Below, piece by piece: positions 24,970-34,235 of a stretch of DNA of 55,489 nt (the first letter of the stretch is position 1; each line of letters opens with the position of its first letter). This DNA comes from Actinomycetes bacterium. Lineage in GTDB: Bacteria > Actinomycetota > Acidimicrobiia > Acidimicrobiales > Palsa-688. The notes under the pieces were generated by a model. The model saw only the letters and a program-made list of their open reading frames with translations, was not told the origin of the DNA and made no database searches. The stretch spans positions 58,710 to 114,198 of the forward strand of contig JAKCDU010000006.1 in NCBI GenBank assembly GCA_021838445.1, given 5' to 3'. The translations under genes and the position numbers were made by a program.

Positions 24970-26196
24970 TCAGGTGACCGCCCCGTCGATCTTGAGCTGG
25001 ATGATCTGCTCATCGTCGAGACCCAGCTGGCGCAGGAGCTCGTCAGTCTGCTCGGCGAACTGCGGGCCGCGGGCGAGAACGGGGGGCTTCTCGTCGAACT
25101 GCACCGGGTTGGCCACGAGGTGGCGCTCGACGCCGTCGGCGTCAATCACCGGGAGCACGCAGCCGTTGGCCAGAACCTGGGGATCCTTGACTATCTCCGA
25201 CGGGCTCTGGACCGCCGACCACTGCCCTTCGAGGGTCTGCAACTTCTCCATCCAGTAGCTGAAGGGCTCAGCCGCGATGGCCTCGGCCACGAAGCGGCCG
25301 GCCTCAGCCGCATTGGCGATGAGCTTCTGGGCGGTGTCGAAGCGCTCGTCGTCGATCAGGTGGTCCAATCCGAGATGCCGGCAGGTGTCGGCGAAGTAAC
25401 GACCCGGTTGGAGCATCATCAGGGTGATCCAGCGGTCGTCGGAGGTGCGGAAGTTACCCACGATCGGATTGAACGCGTTACCGAGCGGCGCGCTGAGGGG
25501 CGGCTGGCCCTGCTCGACGCCGGTCAGGAGGCTGTTGCTGAGTGACAGGCCCATGGCCCAGGCACCGACGCTCATGAGCGAGACATCGACCACCGACGGC
25601 TCCCCGGTGCGCTCCCGCCCGAACAGCGCGGCGGCGATACCCCCGGCGATGGTCATGCCGCCCATGGAGTCCCCGTAGGCGCCGGCCGGCGGGCCGATCA
25701 CCTTGGGGCTGTCGGGGGGTGTCACCCCCCAGGCGCTGCCCATCCGGCACCAGAAGGTGGAGCCGTCGTAGCCGCCCTTCTCGGCGTCGGGTCCCTGCTG
25801 GCCGTGGGCGCTGCCGCGCACGTAGATGATCTGGGGGTTGACCGCCCGGATGTCGTCCACCTCTATGCCGAGCTTGCGCCGGGCCGCAGGGAGGAAGTTG
25901 GTGAGGAACACGTCGGCGTCCTGGCACAGGTCGAGCAGCACCTGGCGGCCGCCGGGCTTGTCGAGAGCCAGGCCGATGCTCTTCTTACCCCGGTTGGGGT
26001 GCTCCATGATGGGGTGGAAGCGGCCCTCGGCCACTCCGCCCAGCCCGGCGCCGAAGCCCCGCTGGGCGTCGCCCATCTCGGCGTGCTCGACCTTGATGAC
26101 CTCGGCTCCCCAGTCGGCCAGGACCGCGCCGGCCGACGGGGTGAAGGTGAACTGGGCGACCTCGACCACCTTGACGCCGGTCATCGGTTGGTGCAC
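24970..26196 (-). CDS. family III CoA-transferase, canonical
   Basis: A 408-aa CaiB/BaiF enzyme with the catalytic aspartate in place ([13 protein letters not shown]), unlike the pair at 21403-23967. N-terminal [19 protein letters not shown] and [14 protein letters not shown] are typical. GAGAGGA lies seven bases before the GTG at 26196; an ATG four codons later is an alternative. It probably loads CoA onto a carboxylic acid from a donor such as succinyl-CoA; substrate unknown. It lies downstream of the P450 gene on the same strand with a 35-base gap, suggesting the P450 product is a carboxylate to be activated (inference). Confidence 0.87.
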   Translation of the reverse strand: MHQPMTGVKVVEVAQFTFTPSAGAVLADWGAEVIKVEHAEMGDAQRGFGAGLGGVAEGRFHPIMEHPNRGKKSIGLALDKPGGRQVLLDLCQDADVFLTNFLPAARRKLGIEVDDIRAVNPQIIYVRGSAHGQQGPDAEKGGYDGSTFWCRMGSAWGVTPPDSPKVIGPPAGAYGDSMGGMTIAGGIAAALFGRERTGEPSVVDVSLMSVGAWAMGLSLSNSLLTGVEQGQPPLSAPLGNAFNPIVGNFRTSDDRWITLMMLQPGRYFADTCRHLGLDHLIDDERFDTAQKLIANAAEAGRFVAEAIAAEPFSYWMEKLQTLEGQWSAVQSPSEIVKDPQVLANGCVLPVIDADGVERHLVANPVQFDEKPPVLARGPQFAEQTDELLRQLGLDDEQIIQLKIDGAVT

Positions 26197-26231
26197 TTGG
26201 GTGTCCTCTCTACTACGACGATGCGGATGGG

Positions 26232-27440
26232 TCAGTCTGTCAGGACGGGTAGCCGCTCCCAGCCGCGCACCGTGGAGGTGTGAGCCTGCACGGCATGGTC
26301 CCAGTCGACCTGCCAGCGGGGGAAGCGCTTCAGCACCTCTTCCAGGGCGATCCGGCCCTCGAGGCGGGCCAGGTGGCTGCCCAGGCAGAAGTGGATGCCG
26401 TAACCGAAGGTCAGGTGGTGGCTGATGCGGCGCCTGGGGTCGAAGCGGTCGGGCTCCTCGAAGTACCGCTCGTCGCGGTTGGCCGAGGCGTTGAGCAGGA
26501 GCATGACCGATCCCTCGGGCACCGTCTGGCCGTGGTACTCGACATCGTGGGTCACGTAGCGGGCCTGCACCGGCGAGGGAGCCTCGTAGCGCAGCAGCTC
26601 CTCGATGGCGTTGGGTACGAGCGACGGTTCGGCCACCAGCAGGTCGCGCTGGTCGGGGTTCTCGGCCAGCACCTTGCCGGTCCAGCCTATGAGGCGGGTG
26701 GTGGTCTCGTTGCCGGCGCCGGCCAGAAGCCCTATGTAGTTGAGCAGCTCCTCGCGGGTCAGCTTGCGGATCGTGCCGGTGACATCTTCGAACTCGGCGT
26801 TCAACAGATCGGTCATCAAATCGTCGGAGGGATGCTCGGCCCTCCAGTCGACGTAATCGGCGAACTGCTCCATCGAAGCGGAGAGGGTGTTACGACCATC
26901 CTCGGCGAGGTCGGGCATAACCCCCTCCTCGAGGCGGAGGCCCTCGTCGAGCCGGTCGCGGATCAGCTCCTGGTCCTCCTCGGGTATGCCGAGCAGCATG
27001 CCGATGGTCCGCATCGGCATCTGGGCCCCGAGATCACCGATGAAGTCGAAGCCGCCGCTGCCCACCAGCGGGTCGAGGGAGCGGGCGCAGAAGTCCCGTA
27101 CCTGGGGCTCGATCTCGGTCATCCGTCGGGGGGTGAACACCCGCGACAGGAGGGCGCGGTGATGGTCGTGGGCCGGGGGGTCCTCGAAGAGGATGCTCCC
27201 GGGCGGCATCTGGATGTTCTGCTTGATCATCTCCAGGACCGAGCCCTTGCCCGAGATGAAGGTCTTCCAGTCGACCAGCGCCTTCTCGACGTCCTCGAAG
27301 CGCGACAAGGCGTAAAAGTCGTAGCGCTCGTTGTAATAGAGCGGGGCCTCGTCACGCAGACGTTTCCAGATGGGATAGGGGTCGTCGTCGATGGCGTGGT
27401 CGTAGGGGTCGTAGTAGGCGTGGCCCGTGGTGTCGCTCAA
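26232..27440 (-). CDS. cytochrome P450
   Basis: A 402-aa soluble bacterial P450. The I-helix oxygen-activation motif AGAGNETTTR, the K-helix EELLRYEAP (ExxR) and the heme-binding loop FGYGIHFCLGSHLA with the axial cysteine are all present; length is typical. The start is a TTG at 27440 with GGGGAGGG about five bases upstream (Ser-Asp-Thr-Thr-Gly follows); the frame is open to 27971, but that part antisenses the cupin gene. It would hydroxylate a hydrophobic substrate, taking electrons from a ferredoxin/reductase not present in the window. Divergent from the cupin gene; motif copy E lies between them. Confidence 0.92.
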   Translation of the reverse strand: MSDTTGHAYYDPYDHAIDDDPYPIWKRLRDEAPLYYNERYDFYALSRFEDVEKALVDWKTFISGKGSVLEMIKQNIQMPPGSILFEDPPAHDHHRALLSRVFTPRRMTEIEPQVRDFCARSLDPLVGSGGFDFIGDLGAQMPMRTIGMLLGIPEEDQELIRDRLDEGLRLEEGVMPDLAEDGRNTLSASMEQFADYVDWRAEHPSDDLMTDLLNAEFEDVTGTIRKLTREELLNYIGLLAGAGNETTTRLIGWTGKVLAENPDQRDLLVAEPSLVPNAIEELLRYEAPSPVQARYVTHDVEYHGQTVPEGSVMLLLNASANRDERYFEEPDRFDPRRRISHHLTFGYGIHFCLGSHLARLEGRIALEEVLKRFPRWQVDWDHAVQAHTSTVRGWERLPVLTD

Positions 27441-27464
27441 TTCACCCTCCCCGGTGGTCGCCCG

Positions 27465-27495
27465 ATGGTGGCATTTTCCGACGTCGAAGTCAACC
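27465..27495 (-). promoter_or_regulatory. P450 promoter overlapping shared motif copy E
   Basis: Minus strand -35 TTGACT (27493-27488), 17-bp spacer, weak -10 CACCAT (27470-27465). Motif copy E occupies 27475-27495; its reverse complement GGTTGACTTCGACGTCGGAAA contains ACTTCGACGTCGG. It therefore covers the -35 and most of the spacer. Confidence 0.5.
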
Positions 27496-27497
27496 TG

Positions 27498-27527
27498 TTG
27501 GCCGGGGCCGGTAGGACCGCATACCAT
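27498..27527 (+). promoter_or_regulatory. cupin promoter beside shared motif copy E
   Basis: -35 TTGGCC (27498-27503), 18-bp spacer, -10 TACCAT (27522-27527). Motif copy E ends three bases before the -35, the same geometry as copy C at the thioesterase promoter (TTGGTG, 18 bp, TACCAT). Confidence 0.5.
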
Positions 27528-27578
27528 CGAGCGGGCAGGCGGGTGACCGCCTGCGGCGAACCAGAGGGGAGTGCCGGC

Positions 27579-28085
27579 ATGAACCAGCGCAAGGGCATCA
27601 CGCTGTTCCGGGCGGCCGACGCCCCCAATCTGGAGGAGACCGACATGATGTCGGTACCGGAGTTCCCCCCGGGCTTCGTCCATCCCGACCGTGAAGGCGG
27701 CGAAGGCTTGTCCGCCGGGGCCACGGTGAAGGTCCTCTACCGCCAGAGCGGGGAGGAGGGGGGCTTCAGCCTGGTGTACGCCTGGTTCAAGCCGCACTTC
27801 CCGCTGCCCCGCCACAGCCACAGCGCCGATTGCCTCTACTACGTGATCGCCGGCAGTGCCGTCATGGGCAACCAGACCCTCGGGGCCGGCGACGGCTTCT
27901 TCGTGCCGGACGGCGCACCGTACCAATACAGCGCCGGTCCCGAGGGGGTGGAGGTGCTCGAGTTCCGCCATGCCCGTTCGTTCGACATGCAGGTCACCGA
28001 GACCACCGAGCGCTACGCCCGCCTCTACGAGGTCGCCGCCCAGTTCGCCCCGCAGTGGGCGACCATGGCCGCTCCCGCCCGCTGA
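27579..28085 (+). CDS. cupin-domain protein
   Basis: A small (168-aa) single-cupin protein. Cupin motif 1 is recognisable in FPLPRHSHSADCLYYVIAGS, with two histidines of the HxH type; motif 2 (LGAGDGFFVPDGAPYQY) has Tyr where the third histidine ligand is usual, so metal binding may be altered. AGAGGGGAG precedes the ATG. Function unknown; cupins of this size are often oxygenases, isomerases or binding proteins for small acids. It is divergent from the P450 and 76 bases ahead of a hydrolase gene on the same strand, and shares the motif-bearing control region with the P450. Confidence 0.8.
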   Translation: MNQRKGITLFRAADAPNLEETDMMSVPEFPPGFVHPDREGGEGLSAGATVKVLYRQSGEEGGFSLVYAWFKPHFPLPRHSHSADCLYYVIAGSAVMGNQTLGAGDGFFVPDGAPYQYSAGPEGVEVLEFRHARSFDMQVTETTERYARLYEVAAQFAPQWATMAAPAR

Positions 28086-28161
28086 GGATGCGGCTGGCGC
28101 CGGCGCCCCAGGCCGGGCGCCTGGCCGGGCCGCCGAGCGACCCCGGGGGAGGTGACCCCCG

Positions 28162-29916
28162 ATGCTCGAATCAGTCGATCTGAGGTCCGTCGCCTTCGGC
28201 GACCGGGGCTACGAATGGGTGACGGGCACCGCCTGTTTCGCCGCCGATCCCGAGCATCGGGCCAACCTGGCCGTCGTCGATCTGGCCCTCGCCCCCCGCG
28301 GCGGCGACGGCCTGGTCCGCTACGAGGCCGACGTGCGCATCCTGCGGCCCTCCGAGGGCGGCGCCAACGGGCGGCTGCTCGTGGTCGTGCCCAACCGGGG
28401 GATGCTGGGCGGTGTCCCGTTCAGCTCGGACGCCCCGCTGCAGTTCGACCCGGCCGGGGTTCCCGATCCGGGCGACGGCTTCCTCCTCGAGTCGGGCTGG
28501 ACCGTCGCGTGGTGCGGGTGGCAGTGGGACGTGGTGCGGGGGCCGGGAGGGCTCGGCCTCGACGCCCCGGTTGCGGCCACCGGACCGGGACGCATGCGGG
28601 TCGAGTTCCGCCCCGACGCGCCGCTCGACAGCCACCGGCTGTCGGATTCGTCGCCACTGTTCCGCTTCTGGGACTACCCGGCCGCCGAGGGGGACCAGGC
28701 CGACGCCCAGCTTTCGGTGCGCACCACGCCGATGGGAGCGGGCCGGGTCCTCGAGCGGGAATCCTGGCACTTCGGCGGCTCCGACACGGTCCACCTGGAG
28801 GGGGGGTTCCAGCCGTTCCACTGGTACGAACTGGTCTACAACTGCGCCTTCGCCCCCGTGGTCGGTGCCGGGCTCATGGCCGTCCGGGACTTCGCGGCCT
28901 GGCTCGGACGGGACCACGACCGCACCTTCGCCTACGGCGTTTCACAGTCAGGACGCTTCTTGCGGCAGTTCCTCCACGACGGCATGAACGCCGACGAGAC
29001 TGGAGGAGGCGTCTTCGACGGGGTGCTGGCGCACATCGCCAGCGCCCGTCGGGGCGAGTTCAACCAGCGTTTCGGTCAGCCCTCGCTCACCCATCCCCTC
29101 TCACCCGCCTACGGACCTCCCTACGACGCGGCCGGTCTGCTCGCCCCGAGCCGGCGGGACGGGGTCGCGCCCAAGCTCTTGTGCACCAACAGTTCCTGGG
29201 AGTACTGGCGCGGTGACGGCGCGCTGCTGCACCAGGACCCCGTTACCGGGGAGGACCTGGCCGAGGACCCCGACTGCCGTTGCTACCTGCTGGCCGGAAC
29301 CGACCACTTCGGGGCGGTCCCCATGAAGGAGCTGCTCCCGGTGGCCAACCCGGTCCACGGCCTCGACCCCGGACCGCTGCTGCGGGCCCTGTTCATGCGC
29401 CTCGTCGACTGGGTGTGCCACGGCGTCGAACCCCCAGCTTCGGCGGTGCCCCGGCTCGCCGACGCGACGGCGGTGGCGCGCCAGCAGGTGCTCAGCGCCT
29501 TCCACGACGCCGTGCTGCCCGACCCCGAGCACCTTCCCTGGACCCCCGCCCTGGACCCCGAGAGCACGACGTGGCCCCTCGAGTGGGGACCCCCGACCGT
29601 CGCCCTGGTCTCGGCCGTGGACGAGGGCGGAAACGAGCGGGCCGGCATACGCCTCCCGGCGGTGGCCCGTCCGGTGCAGGCCTTCACCGGCTGGAACCCC
29701 AGGCGCCCGGTCGAGTCGCTGCCGTCGGTGCTCTACGAGTTCGTCGGCAGCCGGCTGCCTCTCCAGGACGGCCGGCCCCTCCCCGACCGGGCCGTCTACA
29801 GGCACCAGGTATCGAGCTGGGCGGCTCACCTGGTCGCCCAGGGTTATCTGCTCGAACGCGACGCCGAGCGGGTCACCGCCGAAGCCCTCGGCATCTACGA
29901 CGGCGGTACGGGGTAG
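28162..29916 (+). CDS. large alpha/beta hydrolase domain protein
   Basis: A 584-aa member of the Abhydrolase_10 type (large alpha/beta-hydrolase-domain proteins common in actinobacteria). The nucleophile elbow reads YGVSQSGRFLRQFLHDGMN, with Ser in the middle, and a late histidine in LLAGTDHFGA could complete the triad. No signal peptide is visible, so it is likely cytoplasmic. The start has GGGGGAGG seven to eight bases upstream. The substrate is unknown; its position after the P450/cupin region suggests an ester or lactone made by oxidation. It is convergent with the MFS transporter gene. Confidence 0.82.
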   Translation: MLESVDLRSVAFGDRGYEWVTGTACFAADPEHRANLAVVDLALAPRGGDGLVRYEADVRILRPSEGGANGRLLVVVPNRGMLGGVPFSSDAPLQFDPAGVPDPGDGFLLESGWTVAWCGWQWDVVRGPGGLGLDAPVAATGPGRMRVEFRPDAPLDSHRLSDSSPLFRFWDYPAAEGDQADAQLSVRTTPMGAGRVLERESWHFGGSDTVHLEGGFQPFHWYELVYNCAFAPVVGAGLMAVRDFAAWLGRDHDRTFAYGVSQSGRFLRQFLHDGMNADETGGGVFDGVLAHIASARRGEFNQRFGQPSLTHPLSPAYGPPYDAAGLLAPSRRDGVAPKLLCTNSSWEYWRGDGALLHQDPVTGEDLAEDPDCRCYLLAGTDHFGAVPMKELLPVANPVHGLDPGPLLRALFMRLVDWVCHGVEPPASAVPRLADATAVARQQVLSAFHDAVLPDPEHLPWTPALDPESTTWPLEWGPPTVALVSAVDEGGNERAGIRLPAVARPVQAFTGWNPRRPVESLPSVLYEFVGSRLPLQDGRPLPDRAVYRHQVSSWAAHLVAQGYLLERDAERVTAEALGIYDGGTG

Positions 29917-29950
29917 CGCCGAGGCCGGCGGGGCCCCGGCCCCGGGCTTC

Positions 29951-31750
29951 TCAGTTGCGCGACTGGTCCTCGGTCACCCGGACGGGCAGCAGGGACTCGA
30001 AGCTGAGCAGGACCTCCTCGCCGGCCGGCTCGACGCAGGACCGGACGGCCGGCCCCACCACCTTCTTGCCTCGCATCCACGAGGCGGCGGCGGCGGCCAC
30101 GCACGCCGCCGCGGCGAAGTAGAAGGCCTCGTGGAGTCCGGTCTGGAACGAGCCGCTGATCAGCTGGGGGAAGAAGCGGCGGCCGGTCACGAAAGTGGCC
30201 TGGGCCGGGGGGATCTGGCCAAGCGTGGCGCCGAGCAAATGTTTCATGGGGTTGTAGCCGAGGAAAGCGGCGAAGAGGCTGGCTACCGGGGGCAGGTGGG
30301 AGACCTGGGTGGCGGTGGCGGCCGGCACGCCGTGGGCGATCAGCCCGTGGAAGAGCCGGCCCGGAAGCGACGATGACAGCCCGGCGATGATCAAGCTGAA
30401 GAAGACCCCGATGGAAAGGACCTGGGCCGAGTTCTGGAACGTCGTGGCCATCCCTGCCCCGGCGCCGCGCCGGTCGGGAGGCAGGCTGTTCATGATGCCG
30501 GCCCGGTTGGGCGCGGCGAAGATGCCCATGGCCAGGCCCATGACCAGCAGGACCAGGGCGAACCACGGGTAGGAGAAGTCCACCGGGAGCAGGGTGAGCA
30601 GCACGAAGCACACCCCGGTGCCGGCCATGCCGGCGGTGGCGAACGGGCGGGCCCCGAAGCGGTCGGAAAGCACTCCGGACAACGGGGCGGCGACGAGCAT
30701 CCCGGCGGTGAGGGGAAGCATGTAGATTCCCGCCCACAGCGGTGTCCGGGTGAAGTCGTAGCCGTGGAGGGGCAGCCAGACGCCCTGCAGCCACAATATG
30801 AGCAGGAACATCAGCCCGCCCCGCCCGAGCGAGCCGAGGAACCCGGCGAAGTTGCCGGCGCTGAAGGCCCTGGTGCGGAACAGCTCGAGCTGGAACATCG
30901 GGTGGGCGACCCGGGTCTCGATGAAGCCGAACAGCCCGAGCAGGGCCACCCCGCCGATCAGCGCGCTCAGCACCCGGGGATTGGTCCAGCCCATCACGTG
31001 GTGCCCGTAGGGCATGATCCCGTAGGTGATGCCGGCGAGGACGGCGACGAGGCCCACCGCGAAAGTGGCGTTACCCCACCAGTCGATGGGGGCCGGGCGG
31101 CGGGCGCCCTGATCGCGCAGCTTGACGTAGGCCCAGACCGTTCCGAACAGCCCGAACGGCACCGACACCAGGAACACCAGGTGCCATTCGATGGGGGCCA
31201 GCACTCCGCCCAGGACCAGCCCGATGAACGAGCCGACGACCACTGAGATGGCGTTCATACCGATGGCCATGCCCCGCTCGTTCTCCGGGAAGGCATCGGT
31301 GAGGATGGCGCTGGAGTTGGCCATGAGGCACGCCGCGCCGACACCCTGGCCGACGCGCATGGCGATCAGGTAGAGGGCCGCCCCCGGTCCGCTCCACCAG
31401 GTGATGGACAGGAGGATGGAGAACACGGTGAACACCGCGAACCCGAGGTTGTAGAGCCGCACCCGGCCGTAGATGTCACCGATCCGTCCCAGCGTGACGA
31501 CCAGCACGGCGGTCACCACCATGAACCCCATGAGCATCCACAGCAGATAGCCGCTGCTCGACGGAAGGAGGGGGTTGAGGTGGATGCCGTCGAAGATGTT
31601 GGGCAGGGCGATGAGGGTGATGGAGGAGTTGATGGAGGCCATCACCATGCCGAGGGTGGTGTTGGACAGCGCGATCCACTTGTAGCGGTCGGCCACCGGC
31701 GGGTCGGGATGGGCGGGACAGGAGTCGACAGTTCTGGAGGGCATCATCAC
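29951..31750 (-). CDS. MFS transporter, DHA2-like 14-TM efflux family
   Basis: A 599-aa integral membrane protein with about 14 hydrophobic helices. Motif A is [19 protein letters not shown], and the motif C-like segment after [19 protein letters not shown] supports a proton-driven drug:H+ antiporter of the DHA2 group. The first codons are GTG-ATG-ATG (31750, 31747, 31744), and which is used is unclear. It is larger than most DHA2 proteins because of a long loop before the last helix and a C-terminal tail. Expression is probably induced: a strong promoter overlaps a perfect 18-bp operator at 31771-31788. The regulator is not adjacent. Confidence 0.87.
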   Translation of the reverse strand: MMMPSRTVDSCPAHPDPPVADRYKWIALSNTTLGMVMASINSSITLIALPNIFDGIHLNPLLPSSSGYLLWMLMGFMVVTAVLVVTLGRIGDIYGRVRLYNLGFAVFTVFSILLSITWWSGPGAALYLIAMRVGQGVGAACLMANSSAILTDAFPENERGMAIGMNAISVVVGSFIGLVLGGVLAPIEWHLVFLVSVPFGLFGTVWAYVKLRDQGARRPAPIDWWGNATFAVGLVAVLAGITYGIMPYGHHVMGWTNPRVLSALIGGVALLGLFGFIETRVAHPMFQLELFRTRAFSAGNFAGFLGSLGRGGLMFLLILWLQGVWLPLHGYDFTRTPLWAGIYMLPLTAGMLVAAPLSGVLSDRFGARPFATAGMAGTGVCFVLLTLLPVDFSYPWFALVLLVMGLAMGIFAAPNRAGIMNSLPPDRRGAGAGMATTFQNSAQVLSIGVFFSLIIAGLSSSLPGRLFHGLIAHGVPAATATQVSHLPPVASLFAAFLGYNPMKHLLGATLGQIPPAQATFVTGRRFFPQLISGSFQTGLHEAFYFAAAACVAAAAASWMRGKKVVGPAVRSCVEPAGEEVLLSFESLLPVRVTEDQSRN

Positions 31751-31770
31751 CGTGGGGAGCTAGTCCTAAC

Positions 31771-31788
31771 CTTTACGTGTACGTAAAG
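31771..31788. promoter_or_regulatory. perfect 8-2-8 palindromic operator
   Basis: CTTTACGT-GT-ACGTAAAG is a perfect inverted repeat with a 2-bp centre, overlapping the end of the -10 and the likely transcription start of the MFS gene. It differs from both other palindromes in the window, so a different, probably TetR-class, regulator is implied. Confidence 0.75.
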
Positions 31789-31814
31789 TATAGAACGTCC
31801 CCACCGGTGATCAA
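31787..31814 (-). promoter_or_regulatory. promoter of MFS transporter gene
   Basis: Minus strand -35 TTGATC (31814-31809), 16-bp spacer, -10 TATACT (31792-31787). The -10 runs into the 18-bp operator. The leader is about 30 bases. Confidence 0.65.
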
Positions 31815-31847
31815 CCGGGCCGCCCGGGTGACCGGCCCCACGGTGGG

Positions 31848-33050
31848 TCAGGCGGCCACCGGCACCTTCATGACCTCGGCCAGGTTCCCGCCCATCACCT
31901 TGGCCACCGCTTCGCCGGGCAGGCCGGCGAGCTCATCGACGTAGGAGAGGGGATCGGACATGCCCTCGGCGTGGGGGTAGTCGGAGCCGAACACCACCCG
32001 GTCCACGCCCACCAGGTCGATGAGACCGCGGGGGTCCTCCTCGTGGAAGGGGTGGATCCAGATGTTGCGGTGGAACACCGTCAGGGGATCCTCGGCGTAG
32101 AGCCTCGGGCTCTTGGCGTAGGAGTGACCGAGGGCCTCGACGAGAGGTCGGACCCACCCCGAGCCGTTCTCCACGGGCAGGATGCGCAGCTGCGGGAACC
32201 GGGACAGCAGGCCGTGGCCGATCAGCGAGGCCACCGTGTCGAAGATGCCCCGGCTCTGGGTGTGCTGGATGTCGAGGAAGGCCGACGGGTTGGCGAAGGG
32301 CAGGTGCTCCCCGTCGGGTCGGCCCTCCCACATGTTGTAGTAGCGGGTCAGACCGTCGTCGGAGGAGTGCAGCCCGACGACGACGTCGGCCTCGACGACC
32401 TTCTCCCAGAAGGGGTCGAACTCGGGCAGCGCGAAGGACCGGAAGCCCTCGTAGCCGGGGACCGGAGCCGGACGGATGAGGATGACCTTGGCCCCCCGCT
32501 CGACCACCCACTCGAGCTCCCGGATGGCCTCGGCGACGATGGGCAGGGTGATCACCGGGGTCGGGAAGATCCGCCCGGCGAAGTCGAAGGTCCACTGCTC
32601 GTGCATCCACTGGTTGAAGGCGTGGACGGCGGCGTGGGTCGCCCTGGGATCCATGCGCAAACGGTCCTCGAGCAGACTGGCGAGGGTCGGCCACATGAGC
32701 GCCCGGTCGATGCCCAGTTCGTCCATCAGAGCCAGGCGGGGCTCCGGGGCGAAGAACGCCTCGGGCGAGCGCAGCGGCTCGCCCATCAGCTCCCGGGTGG
32801 ACTTCCCCTCCGGGTTGCCGTTCCTGAAGTACTCCTCCCACGCTCCGGGGCGGGCCACCACGCTGAAAGTGGGGTTGGGGATGTACTCCGAGATGACGCC
32901 CCGCACGGCGATCTTGTCCCGGCCGTTGACCTGCACGTACCTGATCAGACCGTCGTAGGCCTTGGGCAGGTACCTGGTGAAGGCGTCGGTGGTCTCGTAC
33001 ATGTGGTTGTCCGCGTCGAAGACTTGGACATCCACCTTGGTGTGGGTCAC
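31848..33050 (-). CDS. amidohydrolase, ACMSD-like (amidohydrolase_2)
   Basis: A 400-aa TIM-barrel metal enzyme of the amidohydrolase_2 group. The N-terminal metal strand reads VFDADNHMYE, a mid-sequence histidine lies in VVVGLHSSDDG, a later one in NIWIHPFHEEDP, and the conserved aspartate in VVFGSDYPHAEG. These proteins hydrolyse or decarboxylate ring-derived acids; many in actinobacterial catabolic clusters have no assigned substrate. The GTG start at 33050 has GGAGGTTGA upstream. It follows an F420-type gene on the same strand, but a separate promoter with motif copy F lies between, so it can be switched independently. Confidence 0.85.
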   Translation of the reverse strand: MTHTKVDVQVFDADNHMYETTDAFTRYLPKAYDGLIRYVQVNGRDKIAVRGVISEYIPNPTFSVVARPGAWEEYFRNGNPEGKSTRELMGEPLRSPEAFFAPEPRLALMDELGIDRALMWPTLASLLEDRLRMDPRATHAAVHAFNQWMHEQWTFDFAGRIFPTPVITLPIVAEAIRELEWVVERGAKVILIRPAPVPGYEGFRSFALPEFDPFWEKVVEADVVVGLHSSDDGLTRYYNMWEGRPDGEHLPFANPSAFLDIQHTQSRGIFDTVASLIGHGLLSRFPQLRILPVENGSGWVRPLVEALGHSYAKSPRLYAEDPLTVFHRNIWIHPFHEEDPRGLIDLVGVDRVVFGSDYPHAEGMSDPLSYVDELAGLPGEAVAKVMGGNLAEVMKVPVAA

Positions 33051-33106
33051 GGTTCAACCTCCGGTGGGCCCGGCCGAACTGGCCGAAGGGCCCTGATGAC
33101 CACGCC

Positions 33107-33142
33107 ATCGTACCCCTATTTCAACATCGACGTCGAAATTCA
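33107..33142 (-). promoter_or_regulatory. amidohydrolase promoter with shared motif copy F
   Basis: Motif copy F, AACATCGACGTCGAAATTCA (33123-33142), is the best-preserved instance. It overlaps the stop codon of the F420-type gene and covers the expected -35 position for the minus-strand -10 TACGAT (33112-33107). The downstream gene is the amidohydrolase at 33050. Confidence 0.55.
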
Positions 33143-34123
33143 GCTAGGCCGTCCCAAGGCCGGGAGGACCTCGTGCTCGAACAGCTTCAGCGACTCCCAC
33201 GCCCGCGCCGGGGGGATGCCCCCGACCATGGGCTGCAGAAGGGCGAAGGCCATGTTCCCCGCCGCCCTCAGTTCCTCCACCTGCTGCGCGGGCGTCACCA
33301 CCCGGTACTGGCCGCCGACGCGTATCGCCTCGGGGGTGGTCCGCCGGTAGGGCCCCCGCTCCCCCGCCGCTTCGAGCCACTCCGCGTAGGCGTTGCTCTC
33401 GTGGAGGAAGTACGGCATCAACTCGTCCCAGGCCGAGTCGACGTCGCTCGCCAGGTAGGTGACACCGGCGCCCATGTCCATGAACTCGCCCGGGTCCTGC
33501 TTGCCCAAAGCCGTCATCTCCTGGCGGTAGGCCGGCCACAACTCGCCCGACACCGGCAGGAACCCGTCCCCGATGCGGGCCGCTCTCCGGGCCGCCGACG
33601 CTGATGATCCACCCAGGACCAGCGGGGGACCGCCGGGGCGGTGGGGCCGGGGAGTCACCCGCACCGCCCGACCGCGAAAGACGAACTCTTCACCGGTCCA
33701 GGCCTTCCTCAGGGTCTCGACCGTCTCGGTCAGCCGCTCGGCGCGCTCGGCGAGGTCCACCCCGAACATCTCGAATTCCCCGGCCACATAACCGGCGCCC
33801 AGGATCACATCGACGCGACCGGCCGACAGGGCGTCGAGCACGGCCAGGTCCTCGGCCAGACGGATGGGGTCGTACAGAGGCGCCAGCAGGGCGGCGATCA
33901 CCACCCGGATGCGCCGGGTGCGCCCGGCGATGGCGGCGGCCAGTACCACCGGCGACGGCAGGTACCCGTCGTCGGAGCGGTGGTGCTCGGAGATGGACAC
34001 GGTGAGCCCACCTAGATCGTCAGCCCACCCCGCCATGTCGAGGGCGGCAGCAAATCGCTCGGTGCTGGACGTTCCAGCGAAGCTGGGGTTCCTCAGGTCG
34101 TAGCGGAGCCCGAACATGACCAT
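33140..34123 (-). CDS. LLM-class F420-dependent oxidoreductase
   Basis: A 327-aa luciferase-like enzyme. Signatures include MFGLRYDLRNP at strand 1, the ISEHHRSDDGYLPSPVVLAAAIAG segment typical of the bacterial-luciferase branch, and LSAGRVDVILGAGYVAGEFEMFG. The ATG at 34123 has GGGAGGG about eight bases upstream. It may be a true flavin monooxygenase rather than an F420 enzyme, since SEHH-type motifs occur in both. It is preceded on the same strand by the molybdenum hydroxylase gene with 112 bases between them; a -10-like TACCAT (34158-34153, minus) suggests its own promoter. Confidence 0.85.
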   Translation of the reverse strand: MVMFGLRYDLRNPSFAGTSSTERFAAALDMAGWADDLGGLTVSISEHHRSDDGYLPSPVVLAAAIAGRTRRIRVVIAALLAPLYDPIRLAEDLAVLDALSAGRVDVILGAGYVAGEFEMFGVDLAERAERLTETVETLRKAWTGEEFVFRGRAVRVTPRPHRPGGPPLVLGGSSASAARRAARIGDGFLPVSGELWPAYRQEMTALGKQDPGEFMDMGAGVTYLASDVDSAWDELMPYFLHESNAYAEWLEAAGERGPYRRTTPEAIRVGGQYRVVTPAQQVEELRAAGNMAFALLQPMVGGIPPARAWESLKLFEHEVLPALGRPS

Positions 34124-34186
34124 CTGCGCTGCCCTCCCAACTCGATGGGCTCGATGGTAGCGATCACCCACCCGGCGCGCTCTGCC

Positions 34187-34224
34187 GACCACGGCGCGCC
34201 GGTCCCTGACCACGACGCGCCGGC
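34187..34224. repeat. imperfect 17-bp direct repeat
   Basis: CGACCACGGCGCGCCGG (34187-34203) and TGACCACGACGCGCCGG (34208-34224) repeat with a 21-bp period in the gap between the molybdenum hydroxylase and the LLM gene. The period of two helical turns is compatible with a binding site, but the high GC content makes chance similarity possible. Confidence 0.45.
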
Positions 34225-34235
34225 AGATGGAGCGC

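Noticed and set aside
29917-29950. GC-rich self-complementary stretch between two convergent genes as a terminator
   Set aside because: The stem is short and ambiguous, and there is no T tract; the background GC content makes such pairing expected.
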